From positions 90,166,532 to 90,230,531 of the forward strand of contig OY757915.1 in NCBI GenBank assembly GCA_963585895.1: a stretch of DNA of 64,000 nt, given 5' to 3'. Made by a program: the position numbers and the translations under genes. Positions 10,914 through 21,529 of the stretch are shown here, in pieces. The first letter of the stretch is position 1, and each line of letters opens with the position of its first letter. The stretch is from Sepioteuthis lessoniana. Taxonomy: Eukaryota > Mollusca > Cephalopoda > Myopsida > Loliginidae. The notes beneath the pieces were generated by a model that had not been told where the DNA came from, ran no database searches, and worked only from the letters and a program-made list of their open reading frames with translations.

Positions 10914-11066
10914 CTATTTGCCCATAACTGGGAGCCGGAGAACAGATAGATTCATGCCTTTTCTCAATACCATTAGCGTTTAGTGAAACGCAATTAACCA
11001 ACTGTAGAACTTGAACTCGGGTCCCCGATTCTATTTTTTACGGAGATCATCATTACACTGAGCACA
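10914..11066 (-). mobile_element. SINE-3 copy (diverged, head and core)
   Basis: On minus it shows a B-box-like GTTCAAGTTCTAC segment and the core with TATGGGCAAATAGCAG at the end. It is one of the oldest-looking SINE-3 copies. Confidence 0.55.
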
Positions 11067-11230
11067 TCACCTGTATTTGTGTTTGTATATACCTGGCTAA
11101 TCAATAGTTGCATATATATTATATCATATTATATTTCTTTTCTTTTTCTTTCTTCTGATCGGTATGTAACCATTATGTTCTTGTTCAATTGAAACCGATT
11201 TTTGAAATTTTTTGTTTTTGTTTTATTAGA

Positions 11231-12256
11231 ATGGAAGCGAATTGCCAGTCTCTGAGCAGGTTATATGAGGAAGTGAAAAAAGCGAGTAACTGGACACCTG
11301 AGAATCCCAACTGCAGATGTGTGGCTTGTGAGAATATGGGAGGCAAGGATATTGTTTACGTGAAAATGCGAAACAGTGTGCTACACAAATTACCCGACTT
11401 GAATAGAGTGAATCATGTGTTAGAATGGAAGGTGAAAAATGGTACAGGACTGAATATATCTTGTCAGAGAGAGGAAACTCAACTCTGGGAAGAAGTAAAT
11501 TATCTTGAAAAGCAAATTAAGGCCTTGGAAAACGATTGTAGATTGCCACACAACTTTTCATATAGACAGCAGTTGAGGTTGATATCTGAACAACTAACTG
11601 AGTCGCTTTTTCTGGGGCATAAATTCTTTTGGTATGACGACGATTATGAAACAGACGATGAGTTTGACTGTGACAGCAGTGACGATAGTGACGAAGACGA
11701 GATGGAGGAAGAAAACGTGAATTGGTGGCTGGGACAGATGTGTAATCTAAAGAAAGGAGAGGAGAACAACCAGATGAAAGATGATGATGATGATGATGAG
11801 GAGGAAGTTGAGAATGAGGAGGAGGAGGAGGAGACTGAGACAGAGGAAGAAAATGATAATGAGGAGGAGGAGGCGGAAGAGAATGAGGATGAAGAGGAGG
11901 TGGAAGAAAATGAGAATAATGAGGAGGTGGAAGAAAATGAGAATGAGGAGGAGGAGGCGGAAGAAAATGAGAAAGAGGAGGAGGAGGAGGTGGCAGAAGA
12001 CGATGATGATGATGATGATGATAATGATGCGAATGATGCTGATGGTTGCTGTGGTGATGCTGAAGTCCACTGCTCAGACGATTCAGATGGATATGAAAGT
12101 AATGATTATGCTGACTTTGGTCCTGACACCAACGACAAAACTGTTATGACTTTGGTTGCTGCTATTGCAGGTTTCACTAAAGTTCTTACCAAAAGAGAAG
12201 AAGGTGAGGACGATGATGAAGTAGGTGCCGACAAGGTCGACATTAATAATCTATAA
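11231..12256 (+). CDS. Acidic protein of unknown function (341 aa)
   Basis: A strong 3' splice-site-like tract (T-rich, ending TTATTAG at 11223-11229) sits just before the ATG at 11231, so the likely start is MEANCQSLSR. The longer ORF from 11189 would read through that intron-like tract. Residues 1-135 are an ordinary folded-looking region with a Cys cluster (Cys28, Cys30, Cys33 in NCRCVAC) and a predicted helix around ETQLWEEVNYLEKQIKALE. Residues about 136-290 are a very long Asp/Glu tract made by GAG/GAT/GAA repeats. Residues 291-341 return to mixed sequence with a possible helix (KTVMTLVAAIAGFTKVLTKR). I do not recognise a family. Acidic tracts like this occur in nuclear, histone-binding and calcium-binding proteins, but nothing here decides. 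This is the best host-gene candidate in the window. Confidence 0.6.
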   Translation: MEANCQSLSRLYEEVKKASNWTPENPNCRCVACENMGGKDIVYVKMRNSVLHKLPDLNRVNHVLEWKVKNGTGLNISCQREETQLWEEVNYLEKQIKALENDCRLPHNFSYRQQLRLISEQLTESLFLGHKFFWYDDDYETDDEFDCDSSDDSDEDEMEEENVNWWLGQMCNLKKGEENNQMKDDDDDDEEEVENEEEEEETETEEENDNEEEEAEENEDEEEVEENENNEEVEENENEEEEAEENEKEEEEEVAEDDDDDDDDNDANDADGCCGDAEVHCSDDSDGYESNDYADFGPDTNDKTVMTLVAAIAGFTKVLTKREEGEDDDEVGADKVDINNL

Positions 12257-12322
12257 AATTTTGATCTTGCTGCCGATGGTATTTCTGAAGATTTCCATGC
12301 TATTGACAAAAATAATCCGTAA
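12257..12322 (+). other. Coding-looking extension after the acidic ORF stop
   Basis: Immediately after the TAA at 12254-12256 the same frame stays open for 21 codons (FDLAADGISEDFHAIDKNNP) to a second TAA at 12320-12322. The composition is acidic and protein-like. The first stop may therefore be recent, or an alternative end may exist. Confidence 0.4.
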
Positions 12323-12469
12323 TCCCTCTCATCTGTCATATTTAATCAACAATAACAAAAAAAATTTTTTACCCTGATGTAAGCCGTTACCAAAATTACC
12401 CTGGTTACCGTCAATGATATTAGACACTAAAGAGGTGGTTATCATTGTGATAACGGCATACATATCTCA

Positions 12470-12470
12470 T

Positions 12471-12504
<34 letters not shown>

Positions 12505-12532
12505 GAGATAGAGAGAAAGAGAGAGAGAGAGA
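12470..12532. repeat. (GA)n microsatellite
   Basis: Imperfect GA run. ORFs across it only spell Arg-Glu repeats. Confidence 0.95.
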
Positions 12533-12539
12533 ATTATTT

Positions 12540-13077
12540 TTGCAACTGTTCAATCCTTCTCAATCATATTGCTCTAATTCCCCTTCTCCTTTTAACCTGC
12601 ATCAATACAGACCAAATTGTATTGCTGGTCTTGTGCTGAAATATCACTATGTTTACGTCATTTTTTCACGTCTGTGTTTCCGTTTCTTGTCTTTTTATTG
12701 AATGGCGTGGTGAATTTAATTTCAAGGAAAAAAAAATGTTGTAAATGTGAAATAAAAATATCTTCTGCACGTCTCTTTTTTTTTCTTCATTTGGACGCAG
12801 AATTTAGGGTCTAAATACTCTTGCACTGACTTCAATTTCGTTAAAAAACAAAAGATTAGCATAGTAGAAGGTTAAACTTACCCTGTCTGCAGATAGTCGA
12901 TGCAGACGGAGATTTGTAAGGGGACATTGTTATTATATCACTTATTGCGAGTTTTTCCTCATTAGAATTAGTTGGTGGTCTTTCACTGGAGTTTAACTGG
13001 GAAAAAATCTCCATGTGGCTCCTGTATTCTTCTGAGTAACAAAGCCGATCTTTTAATGCTATGACCAGGATGATCTT
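12540..13077. other. Unassigned
   Basis: AT-rich sequence just beyond the acidic gene. It may hold that gene's 3' UTR (AATAAA at about 12750). No repeat family recognised. Confidence 0.4.
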
Positions 13078-13747
13078 GATTATTATTATTATTATTATTA
13101 TTATTAGTAGTAGTAGTATATCTACTCCTTTAAGTTTTTCACATCAGCCTTAGCTGATGATCTTTCACTGGAGTTTGAGTGACAACAAGTCTCCTCAAGT
13201 CGCCATGAATTTTCGCAGTATTCTGGCCGTTCTCAACAATACTGTAGTTTAGATCGTTTCCACTCGTCTTCCAACTTCCAAGTCTTCCAGTCTCTTTAAT
13301 AGTCCTTTAGTTACTGCACCGAATACACCAATCACGATTGGTATAATCGTCACCTTTATGTTCTATAGTTTTTTTTAATTCTCCTGCAAACTCGTGGTAC
13401 TTATCCTTCTTTTCACTTTCTTTCAGTTTTATTTTGTGGTCAGCCGGTACAGCAAAGTCTATAATTTTGCAAATTCTCTTTTTTTTGTTGATTATTATTA
13501 TTATTATTTACTCATTAGAGTTTTTCACATCAACGTTAGCTGATGGTCTTTCACTGGAGTTTGAGTGACAGCAAGTCTCCCCAAGTCTCCAGGACTCTTC
13601 TCAGTATTCTAGCCGTCTTCAATAATGCTGTCGTTTGGATGGTCTCCACTCGGCTGCCAACCTCCAAATCCTCCAGGCCCTTTAATAATCCTTTTGTTAC
13701 CATGACTCCTTGAGAGATTTTCACATCAGCATTTGCTAATGAGAGTT
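13078..13747 (-). mobile_element. Chain of three LINE-A 3' ends
   Basis: Three minus-strand 3' ends lie head to tail: 13078-13489 (with an (ATT)n tail), 13490-13705 (its own (ATT)n tail, coding part ending ARILRRVLETWGDLLSLKLQ) and a short third end at 13706-13747. Each begins with the same GAGTTTTTCACATCAGC-type 3' end. Confidence 0.8.
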
Positions 13748-14290
13748 GAAAATAAAGACTGTGACCATTTATTTTTTTGTGCGAGTATATGCTTATATAT
13801 GCGAGTATATGTGTTTTTGTTTTGATTATAAAATCATCCAAACACAATTTGCTTTTAATTCTTTTTTAAACAAATAGAAACATTTAATGATTAGTAAACA
13901 TGAATTTACTTTGCAAACAACACCTCATTTAAATGTCAGTGAAATTGAAATAACTTTTGGACTCTTCGATTGTCTACTTCTTAATTAAAAAAAATCTATT
14001 AAAAAAATATTTGAGAGTGCTTATTTTATTTTATTTTATCTTATTACTTAAAATCATCAAAATATTTTGTTCTTAATTTCTTATTTAGTTTCTGTTAACA
14101 ATTTCATACGTCTGTGTTGGTGGCGGGTTTTGCAAAAACAACGAAAAAACTTAAAGATTAACATACATTCCAAATTGAAAACCTTCATTTAAACGTTATA
14201 AAACAAAGGTAACTTATTTGGTCTTGTCATAAAAGTTACACACAAAATTATTGCTTATATATATATATATATATATATGGAAATGAAGCA
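13748..14290. other. Unassigned AT-rich sequence
   Basis: No gene or recognised repeat. A (TA)n run lies at 14256-14279. Confidence 0.5.
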
Positions 14291-14770
14291 AAACCATAGG
14301 ACTGTTGTTTATTATGTAATATAATGGCCGAGGGATTTCGTTTTATGCCTTTGGGTTTAGTTAGGCAGAGAACCTTTCGGCTCAGTGCATGGGTTACTAA
14401 GGTGCAACATTACCGTAGGTGTTCACGAGCGCGTGCGCGCGGGTAGAGCGGACGTGTCACTCAGAGATGTCACAATAGCTCGAGATGGGAAACGGGGTTA
14501 GCAAGTGCGAATGGCGTCACGCTCCGGAAGCGCGCGGAGGATTTGGGGAATTTGAAGAAAGTGAATAGAGCTGAGACTAGACACCGGACGAGAAGGGTTG
14601 ATGTTCGCTTGCTCACGGAGACCTTTATGGCGGGTGCCACACGTGTTGGGGGGGGGGGGAAGATGAAAAAGACAGAATAGAAAGATTGTACCTCTCTCTC
14701 CTTATGTCGAAAAACCTTTAAACTCAAAGGTATTAAAAAGTTTCGTGCCTGAACTGAGAAGTCGTAAGTG
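14290..14770. mobile_element. LTR-like repeat, related to 25890-26510
   Basis: GC-richer block ending in a CTCTCTCC / GTCGAA / TTAA / CGTGCCTGAAC-type sequence that recurs at 26375-26450. The dispersed, GC-richer nature and matching ends suggest solo LTRs of one family. This is a fossil, with no internal coding part nearby. Confidence 0.45.
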
Positions 14771-14946
14771 TTTTTCGTGCTTCGAGATTCCTATGTTCTA
14801 TGTATATATGTTATGAACATCCCATGTACATTTCGCATATTCATGTATATGGCTATGGTACAATTAAAGCTTTTAAACATATTGATGCAAATTAGATATT
14901 CCATGACTGATGAATGTAAATGGTTTGTGCTTATTCTTAAAAACCG

Positions 14947-15064
14947 GCCCCTTTTCTAAAGGTATTAGTGCTAGGTGAAATGCAAACTGCTATATCTAAG
15001 ATTTGAACTCAGGTCACCAAGTCCATTTCCTACAACCATAACCATTGCACCACGCACTCCTCCT
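14947..15064 (-). mobile_element. SINE-3 fragment (head)
   Basis: On minus it has the A-box-like GTGCAATGGTTATGG, the B-box-like GAGTTCAAATCTTAG and the start of the shared core (CACTAATACC). It is truncated at the core. Confidence 0.7.
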
Positions 15065-16270
15065 TTATTCGTTTCAGTGACTAGTTTATGACAATTCACG
15101 TGGTTCATGACGATGTAATGACATCCACTGATGTGACCATTGGAAGAATAAAATATTACGTAATACCTTTCAATAACGTAGCATTCCAATATGGTTGTTA
15201 TCCTTTGTGATGACCTAATTAAACAAAATATAATTAGTCTCATTAAGAACAGTGTCCGAGAGGCAACTTGTAATAAGAAATAACAGAAAGGAAGTGGTTT
15301 TAAAGGTTTATTTTTATGTTATTTATCAGCGTTACACATGGTAAACATAGCTTGTTTACATTTTTTTCTCAGGTCGATTAAAATAATTAATGTTGTTACA
15401 AACCATTCTTGCCGTTAAGTCACCTTTCAAAGCCACTCAGCTAACTGACTTTTCCCACAGGGCGTTGATTATAACCGCAACTGAATTTTGTCACTAAAAA
15501 ACCGGACGGGGAAAATTAAGGGCAATGACGAGAAACAACAATGACAATGATACGAATAAAATTAAGTTTAAGAACAAGAAGGAAAGAAACCTCCCTGTTT
15601 TTATTAAAAAATTGGTGAAACCTGTCCGGCTGTCCATAAGGCTGCTGGAAGTAGGAATTCGAAAATAGAACAAACACAGAAACCGCACCGACACACGGGG
15701 AAAGCGCCCAAAAGAAAATATAGTACAAAAAAAGGGACAGAACAAACCTCAATAAAGTTCAGTAATACACAAATAAAAGACAACACAAAGTCTTAAATTC
15801 TGTTTTTTTTTCAGAGTCGTCTCTTCTATATCTTACCTTAATGAAGGGCTCTTTCGTGCTGTCCCTAAAATGCACCCCTTTTCAGTATTCTTGGTGAACG
15901 GTCCACTTTTTTTGAACGACGGTGTCACTCAAACCGTCTTCTCCATTCCGCCAACATAGCAGTTCGAACCAATTTGAGAAAAGAGAAAAGGAAGAATTCG
16001 TGTTCGTAACAATGTTATACACATTGCGCATTGATCATATGTATCAAAGATTTCATTTGATGTAGACTCTTTGGATGCTTGTATACGAGCGGAAATATGC
16101 ACTGAAATTTGTATTTATTCATATAGATGTCAGGAGTTTCACAAAGTTCTTGTGATTGTTGTAAACACACAGAGAATCAAAATACCACAGATCTTTTCTA
16201 TAAAAAATGTCTTTGGCAGGCCTTTTAGAAAAGAGCGCGGTTTAGATATAGTAGACGTATCATAAACCGT
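15065..16270. other. Unassigned, about 1.2 kb
   Basis: No recognised repeat family or gene. The ORFs at 15494-15786 are antisense-type frames through A-rich sequence. The stretch 15400-15960 has moderate GC and several AATAAA motifs. It may be single-copy or part of an unknown element. Confidence 0.4.
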
Positions 16271-16363
16271 TGAGCAATTGCACTGTGTGAGTGATAGGGA
16301 GGAGTGGCGAGAGAGGGTCAGGGATATCCGTGCTACCAGCGCGATATGATGATGATGATGATG
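16270..16363 (+). mobile_element. LINE-B 3' end
   Basis: A translated EEWRERVRDIRATSAI-like end is followed directly by a (GAT)n tail (16347-16362), the typical LINE-B terminus. Confidence 0.7.
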
Positions 16364-17160
16364 AGTTTTTTCATGGGTTGAGTCGCTCTACGCATGGCTT
16401 TGAATTTTTGGAAGTTGGCGGACGAGTGGAGACCATCCAAACTACTACATTATTGAGAAGAGTCCTGGAGACTTGAGGAGACTTGCTGTCACTCAAACTC
16501 CTGTGAGATACCATCAGCTAACGCTGATGTAGGAAACTCTAAATAATGATAATAATAATAATAATGATAATAATCACAGAGTAAAAATAACTGAAAGCGA
16601 AAAGAGAGATAAGGACTTAGACCTTGCCAGAGAACTAAAAAACTATGGAACATGAAGGTGACGGTGATACCAATTGTAATATGAGCGCTCGGAGCAATTC
16701 AAAATGGTTTGGTGAAGAGACTGGAAGACTTAGAAATCAAAAGGCAAGTAGAGACCATCCAGACTACAGCATTATAAAGATCGACTAGAATACCGAGAAG
16801 AGTTCTGTAGACTCGTGGAGACTTGCTGTCACTCCCGTGAAAAATCATCAGCTAAAGCTGGAGTGAAAAACTCTCAAAGGATGATAAGTAACTGGACCTT
16901 GATTGAGAATAAAAAAAAGCTGAAACATGAAAGTGACAATTATACCAATTGTAATTGGTGCTCTTGGTACAGTCACCAAAGGATTGGTACAAAGACTGGA
17001 GGACTTGGAAATAAGAGGACGAGTGAAGACCATCCAAACTATAGAATGACTGAGATCGGCCAGAATACTGAGAAGAGAGTTTAGGAGACTTGCTGTCACT
17101 TAAACTCCAGTGAAATACCATCAGCTTACGCTGATGTGAAAATCTTTCAAGAAGTAACAA
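16364..17160 (+). mobile_element. Chain of three LINE-A 3' ends
   Basis: Three plus-strand LINE-A 3' ends lie head to tail at about 16364-16572, 16573-16880 and 16881-17160. Each carries the coding block around NMKVTVIPIV or VETIQTT and the 3' UTR phrase CATCAGCTAACGCTGATG or a variant. The first ends in (AAT)n. The orientation is opposite to the chains at 4.7-6.1 and 13.1 kb. Confidence 0.8.
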
Positions 17161-17299
17161 TAATAACATTCGTTTAACGGCATCGAGGACGACTATTAAC
17201 AAAGCCAAAATTTCGTGAATGAAAGACAAAAGCGATTTTATTTATAGTGGTGAAGGCTTGTGAAGAACCCACCCTGCCGAGAAGGGTAGGGATAAGGGA

Positions 17300-17412
17300 G
17301 TTTATACTTTTCACGTGGGTATGGGTCAAATACTATCACTTCTGTTCTTCTACAAGGATGGTTTTGGCATTAAATAACACACAAAGGTTGATATGTCATT
17401 AAACAAATAAAC
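17300..17412 (+). mobile_element. SINE-2 3' fragment
   Basis: Core end (GGGTCAAATACTATCACT) plus the tail GGTTTTGGCATTAAATAACA and GGTTGATATGTC. Confidence 0.8.
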
Positions 17413-17689
17413 CAAACCAAATAAATCAAATAAATTAGCATTACTTATTCATATCACATAATTTATATCTTGCATCGGACTGGAGCAACTTAGTATCAGC
17501 GAGAGTTCTACTGTTTTAGTAGCAAGTAAGTTTTTATGGGGGTCGACACTGTTTGGATTTCACATAGTACTAATCCACTAAGGAGATTTTGGTTTATAAT
17601 TGATTTTAATGGCATTTCAACCCATCTAGGGTTATTTTATGCCTAGAGGTTTAGGAATCGTACTCACTGGACATTCATAACTACATTTT

Positions 17690-18220
17690 TTGTTTGGTTT
17701 AGTTTGGTTATTATGGCATATTGAAGGTTATTTCATGCCAAATCCATTTAAAACATATAAACATTCCTATTTCGAACAATTCAGTTTAGCATAAGTATAG
17801 TTTTTTTTACACACAGTTAAATGCCAAAACAGTTCTATTTCAAACAATTCCGTTTAGCTCGAGTAGACAGTTTAAAAGTCAAAAACAGTTCTATTACAAA
17901 TAATTCAGTTTAGTAAAAGTACACAATTTCGATGTCAAAAATAGTTCTATTCAGTTTAGCATAAGTACACGGTTTAGTTCTATTTGACCCATTGATAGGA
18001 CCCTATCAAATGCTACCACTCCCGGTCAGAGTGGACCTGGGAACGATGGCATTAAAGGGGTACTCCGCCTTCCCCAAAGCTCCAGAATTAATGGGACTTC
18101 ACCGTCAGATTGTTTAGCATCATATCCAGAACACTCGTTGGGATAGGGGAGTCTTATTTCTTTGCAGAGAAGCAGTCGGTGTATTCAACAGCCCCAGCCC
18201 ACTGGATAATACACAGAGTT
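17690..18220 (-). repeat. Rep-E copy
   Basis: Minus-oriented copy: tail (AACC-rich, GGCATATTGAAGG), four or five internal units with CAGTTCTATT and TTCAGTTTAG, then the unique head (CACTCCCGGTCAGAG through AGCAGTCGGTGTATTC). Confidence 0.85.
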
Positions 18221-18423
18221 AAATGTAAAAACAGTTTGATTTCAAACAAATCAGTCTAACATAAGCACACATTTTAAATCTCAAACAATTGTAAATAATA
18301 ATAGCTTCCAGTTCTTGATATTGATAATTTGCACAATGACAGGGTTTTAAGTATTCCTATCTAATACAAATAGTTTGGGCACCGTTATGTGATTTCAAGC
18401 AATTATAAGGCTTTAAATCATAA

Positions 18424-18602
18424 AAAGAAATCTAGAAAAAAAAGAAAAAAAAAACAACGACCCCCCCAAAAAAAACAACAACAAACAAACAAAAAAGAAC
18501 ACCAAAAAACAAATTGACAAAGCCAAATGACAAAACAAAACAAACAAAAACAAACAAAAACAAACAAACAAAAACAAACAAACAAACAAACAAAACAAAA
18601 TG
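18424..18602. repeat. A-rich (AAAC/AAAAC)n tract
   Basis: Long A-rich tract with CAAA units. ORFs opposite it spell Phe-Val-Cys-Leu repeats and are not genes. Confidence 0.9.
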
Positions 18603-18949
18603 AACACTTTCAAACAACGAACTAAAGAAATTGTACACGAGATTATCAGGACATGGCTACAAAGAGGAAACCTGAAATGAGAAACTGAATCTCTTAATGT
18701 CAACACAAAATAATACCATAAGAACCAATTATGTCCGTGTAAAAATTGGAAATGCGCCGAAGAATAGCAAATTAGGTTATGTGTTAACAGAGATGAAACA
18801 GTTACAATATAAGCAAATGCAGCAAACTGACACGAAAGAAATACATGGGTTTGCATGACTGGACGGGAAAGGTGATTCATTAGGAATTGTGGAAGAGATT
18901 AGAATCAGACCATACTGACAAATGCTATATGCACAAACCAGAATATGTC

Positions 18950-19140
18950 CAAGAAAATTAAACGCATGAAATTTTCTGGGGGTTCGATATCCAAACGGAT
19001 CTCCCAATCCTGGCCCGGCAAACAGACCTAGAGTTTTAACAAGAAGGAAAGAACCTGTCGTTCTAGCTGACCACAGAGTGAAAATACCTGGATCTTCCCA
19101 GAGAACTGGATAAATTGTAGAACATGAAAGCAATCTTAAT
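18950..19140 (+). mobile_element. LINE-A fragment
   Basis: Plus-strand frames include LADHRVKIP and a GTAGAACATGAAAG block matching the NMK region of LINE-A C-terminal copies. It is 3' truncated and joins Rep-E sequence at about 19150. Confidence 0.55.
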
Positions 19141-19149
19141 AAGATTCCC

Positions 19150-19275
19150 CAACGAGTATTCTTGACATGACACTAAACCATCCGATGGTGAGGCTGAAGT
19201 CCTGCAGCTCTGTGGAATGTGGAGTATCCCTTCATTGTCATTACTCCCAACGTAGCGTAATAGGGCATTTAGAGA
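19150..19275 (+). repeat. Rep-E head fragment
   Basis: GACACTAAACCATCCGATGG, a GTGGAATGTGGAGTATCCC block and CATTACTCCCAACG match the Rep-E head. Confidence 0.7.
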
Positions 19276-19299
19276 GATTCTAATTTATGGAAAATGATA

Positions 19300-19535
19300 C
19301 CGGCTCATTGGCTTAGTGGGTTGAGAGTTCGCCAATGGCCGAGGAAACTGGGGTTCAATCCCAGCTCAAAAAATGGTACCTCAGTACTTAATACTAAGCA
19401 TTAAAAGGTACAAATTAAGAGTAAAGTGGAACAATCCAGGGAAAGGAGTTGCGCCCTCTCCTACACATCGGTGTTGTAGCTATTGAAAAGGGAGCCTTCC
19501 GGTCGCCCTCGACTGTGGTCACCAACTTTACTTAC
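19300..19535 (+). mobile_element. SINE-1 copy
   Basis: Near full length: A-box-like TGGCTTAGTGGGTTGAG, B-box-like GGGTTCAATCCC, then the family middle and the CCCTCGACTGTGGTCACC end, running into (AT)n. Confidence 0.85.
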
Positions 19536-20310
19536 AATATATATATATATTTATATAAACAGTGGAGGTGTTTTATTTTAAAAGAACCATCTTTATTAGC
19601 AATTTTTTCTTGCGGGCTTTGGTGAGTTCTAATTGCATCCAAATAGAACTTCTTTGTTAGAGCAGAGATGGAATCGGTGTAATTTATCATGGTCAAATCA
19701 TGTTGGCGCTGCTTTTAATGGTTGAAGGAAACTACCTCGTGACGCTAAGTAAGCATGATATTACCCTCATTAAAAGAGAACAAAGAAACAGGAAAGGGAC
19801 ATGAACTTCCTGTTTCTTGAATGTTGTGGAATTGTCTTGATGGTTCTAGAGATCTACATCCCGGAGGTGTATATAAAGCCGGTCCCATTTCAGTAGAAGG
19901 AGAGTGTAGATTTCGGCTGGTAGAATAGAGTTTTGACCCACGCATTGAGTAGAGTAATTTCTGGCCCAAAGGTCGGAGTTGGAATTTTTACTTGCTGAAT
20001 TCGAGTTGAAAATTCAAGTTGAAAAATAATCATTTCAACCACTGAAAGTTTTTTTAAAAGTTTCTTTTCTCTCACTCTATCCCTCCCAACTGGTTATTGA
20101 AGAATACGAATCAAATTAAGCCAAGTTATAAAACATTGACTTAGAGAACCTTGTGTTTGTGTTTCGTTTGAAAGGCACTTTCGAAAAAATACAACAGATC
20201 GCGAGAAAGAATAAAGTAGATCAGTTCCCACTACAGATAAGGCCAATATAGTAGATGTATCCTCGGCGCCCCTGCATTTTCAGCACCTCCTTAATAACAG
20301 TCACATCACA
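19536..20310. other. Unassigned; contains a TATA-like motif
   Basis: No gene recognised. TATATAAAG at 19870-19878 lies in a GC-richer block, and a promoter or an LTR-type fossil are both possible. The ORFs at 19745-20075 show no domain. Confidence 0.35.
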
Positions 20311-20314
20311 TCAG

Positions 20315-20560
20315 CTCCTCTCTGACCCGGGGTAGTAGTAACTTTTAGATTCCCATCTATGCGTCAAATAGAACTATTTGATAATTTACTATACTTGAAA
20401 CCATTCAACTATGTGCAAACAAATGATTAATACTTAATCTGACAGGAATCCTGTATAAATAGAATAATTTTTGCTTTGTAGTAGTACTTGAAACCATTTA
20501 AATATGGGCAGACAAATGAGCTCTATCTTAAAAAATAAAATTACATACGAACTATTTACT
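20315..20560 (+). repeat. Rep-E fragment (old)
   Basis: A CCCATCTATGCGTCAAATAG block, then eroded repeats of the ACTTGAAACCATT type. Confidence 0.6.
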
Positions 20561-20928
20561 TAAGAAATCCCCCCCACATATATATGTATATATATATCCT
20601 TATATTATCCAATACCAAGTCAGCCGATGGTGGGAACGATTCTATTTTCGGATTTTCTATCAACAATATCCATGTAATTCAAAATCCAAAAAAAGAGCTC
20701 AATGTAAAATAATAATTGTTGTATCGTTGGTTCAATAAAGGTATTCCACAGGTACAAGCCGAAGAGTTGGCAAGTCTATCAGAGAGCGATTAACGCTTTC
20801 TTCCCTGAAGTCGTCAGACACCGTCCATTTATATCTTTACCGATGTCATACTAAAAAGAGTCACTGAGTGTATAGTTCCGGTGCAACAATAATAAAATAA
20901 ATTACAGACCAAATAATTCCATATATAA

Positions 20929-21079
20929 GAAAAACCTTTAAAGATTACTCATATTTTTTATAATATTTCTCATTATTTATTTGTTTGAAGATGCACATCT
21001 AACATTTTTTTAAAATATAGGTCTGCCGAAATGAATATTAGAAAAAATATGAGTCATTTTAAAAGGTTTTTCTTTTATA

Positions 21080-21080
<1 letters not shown>
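20929..21080. repeat. Inverted repeat with 41-bp arms
   Basis: Arms at about 20929-20970 and 21040-21080, both containing AAGAAAAACC and ACTCATATTTTTT-type sequence in opposite orientation, with roughly 90% pairing. It abuts the (TA)n before the family II palindrome. Confidence 0.75.

Positions 21081-21121
<41 letters not shown>
21080..21121. repeat. (TA)n microsatellite
   Basis: Uninterrupted TA run at the left edge of the hammerhead palindrome. Confidence 0.95.
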
Positions 21122-21127
<6 letters not shown>

Positions 21128-21148
21128 CTTAAATCGCGAGTCGGAAAT

Positions 21149-21186
21149 CTTCTACAAAAGTTTCACCTTATCGGATCATCAGGAAG
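21149..21186 (-). ncRNA. Hammerhead ribozyme (family II, minus arm)
   Basis: On minus: CUUC, CUGAUGA, a short stem II (CC with GG, flanked by U-U, loop GAUAA), GAAAC, loop UUUU, GUA, then GAAG closing stem I as four Watson-Crick pairs. The U-U at the base of stem II is non-canonical and could weaken activity. Confidence 0.7.
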
Positions 21187-21197
21187 TTGGAGTTAGG

Positions 21198-21235
21198 CTT
21201 CCTGATGATCCGATAAGGTGAAACTTTAGTAGAAG
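21198..21235 (+). ncRNA. Hammerhead ribozyme (family II, plus arm)
   Basis: On plus: CUUC (21198-21201), core CUGAUGA (21202-21208), stem II CC/GG with loop GAUAA, GAAAC (21220-21224), loop UUUA, GUA, GAAG (21232-21235). The stem I pairing CUUC/GAAG replaces the CUGC/GCAG seen among other family members, so the pairing is kept while the bases change. Confidence 0.7.
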
Positions 21236-21529
21236 ATTTCCGACTCGCGATTTAAGTTAATTTTATAATTGGCTCCACTTGTGTTGAGCACTCTTGTAAT
21301 TGTAGCATTGCAGGATTAGCGGAAGGTTTCAGTTTTCTTTTGACCAACTGACTGCGTATCCCTTGATTTTTTTCAAGGGGTCGGACGAGGTTGGCCTTTT
21401 CTTTCTTTTTGACCTATAATTTTTTCTTTTTCCCCCGGGCAGTGATTCGAGATACTTTTATCTTTTGTTCCTGGCGTTTTTTTTTCTTTTTTCTGGTACC
21501 GTGAATGCTGGTAGATATTAAATTAGTAA

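Larger units (their letters stand above)
21121..21300 (+). mobile_element. Near-perfect palindrome with two facing hammerheads
   Basis: Arms at 21121-21186 and 21198-21265 pair over about 66 bp with one mismatch around an 11-nt loop. A tail with TTGAGCACTC follows at 21283-21292, as in the 560-848 element. Each arm holds one complete hammerhead core, on opposite strands. No ORF. Near identity of the arms implies either a young inverted duplication or ongoing arm homogenisation. Confidence 0.85.

Noticed and set aside
11747-12149. Poly-Ile/Leu minus ORF and poly-Met/Arg plus ORF
   Set aside because: Frame shadows of the acidic GAG/GAT tract of the 11231-12256 gene.
13140-13180. GCTGATGATC motifs in LINE-A 3' ends as hammerhead cores
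   Set aside because: No GAAA at the right distance and no pairing stems; they belong to the LINE 3' end.
18413-18880. 155-aa minus ORF rich in Phe, Val and Cys
   Set aside because: Most of it is the antisense of an A-rich (AAAC)n tract.
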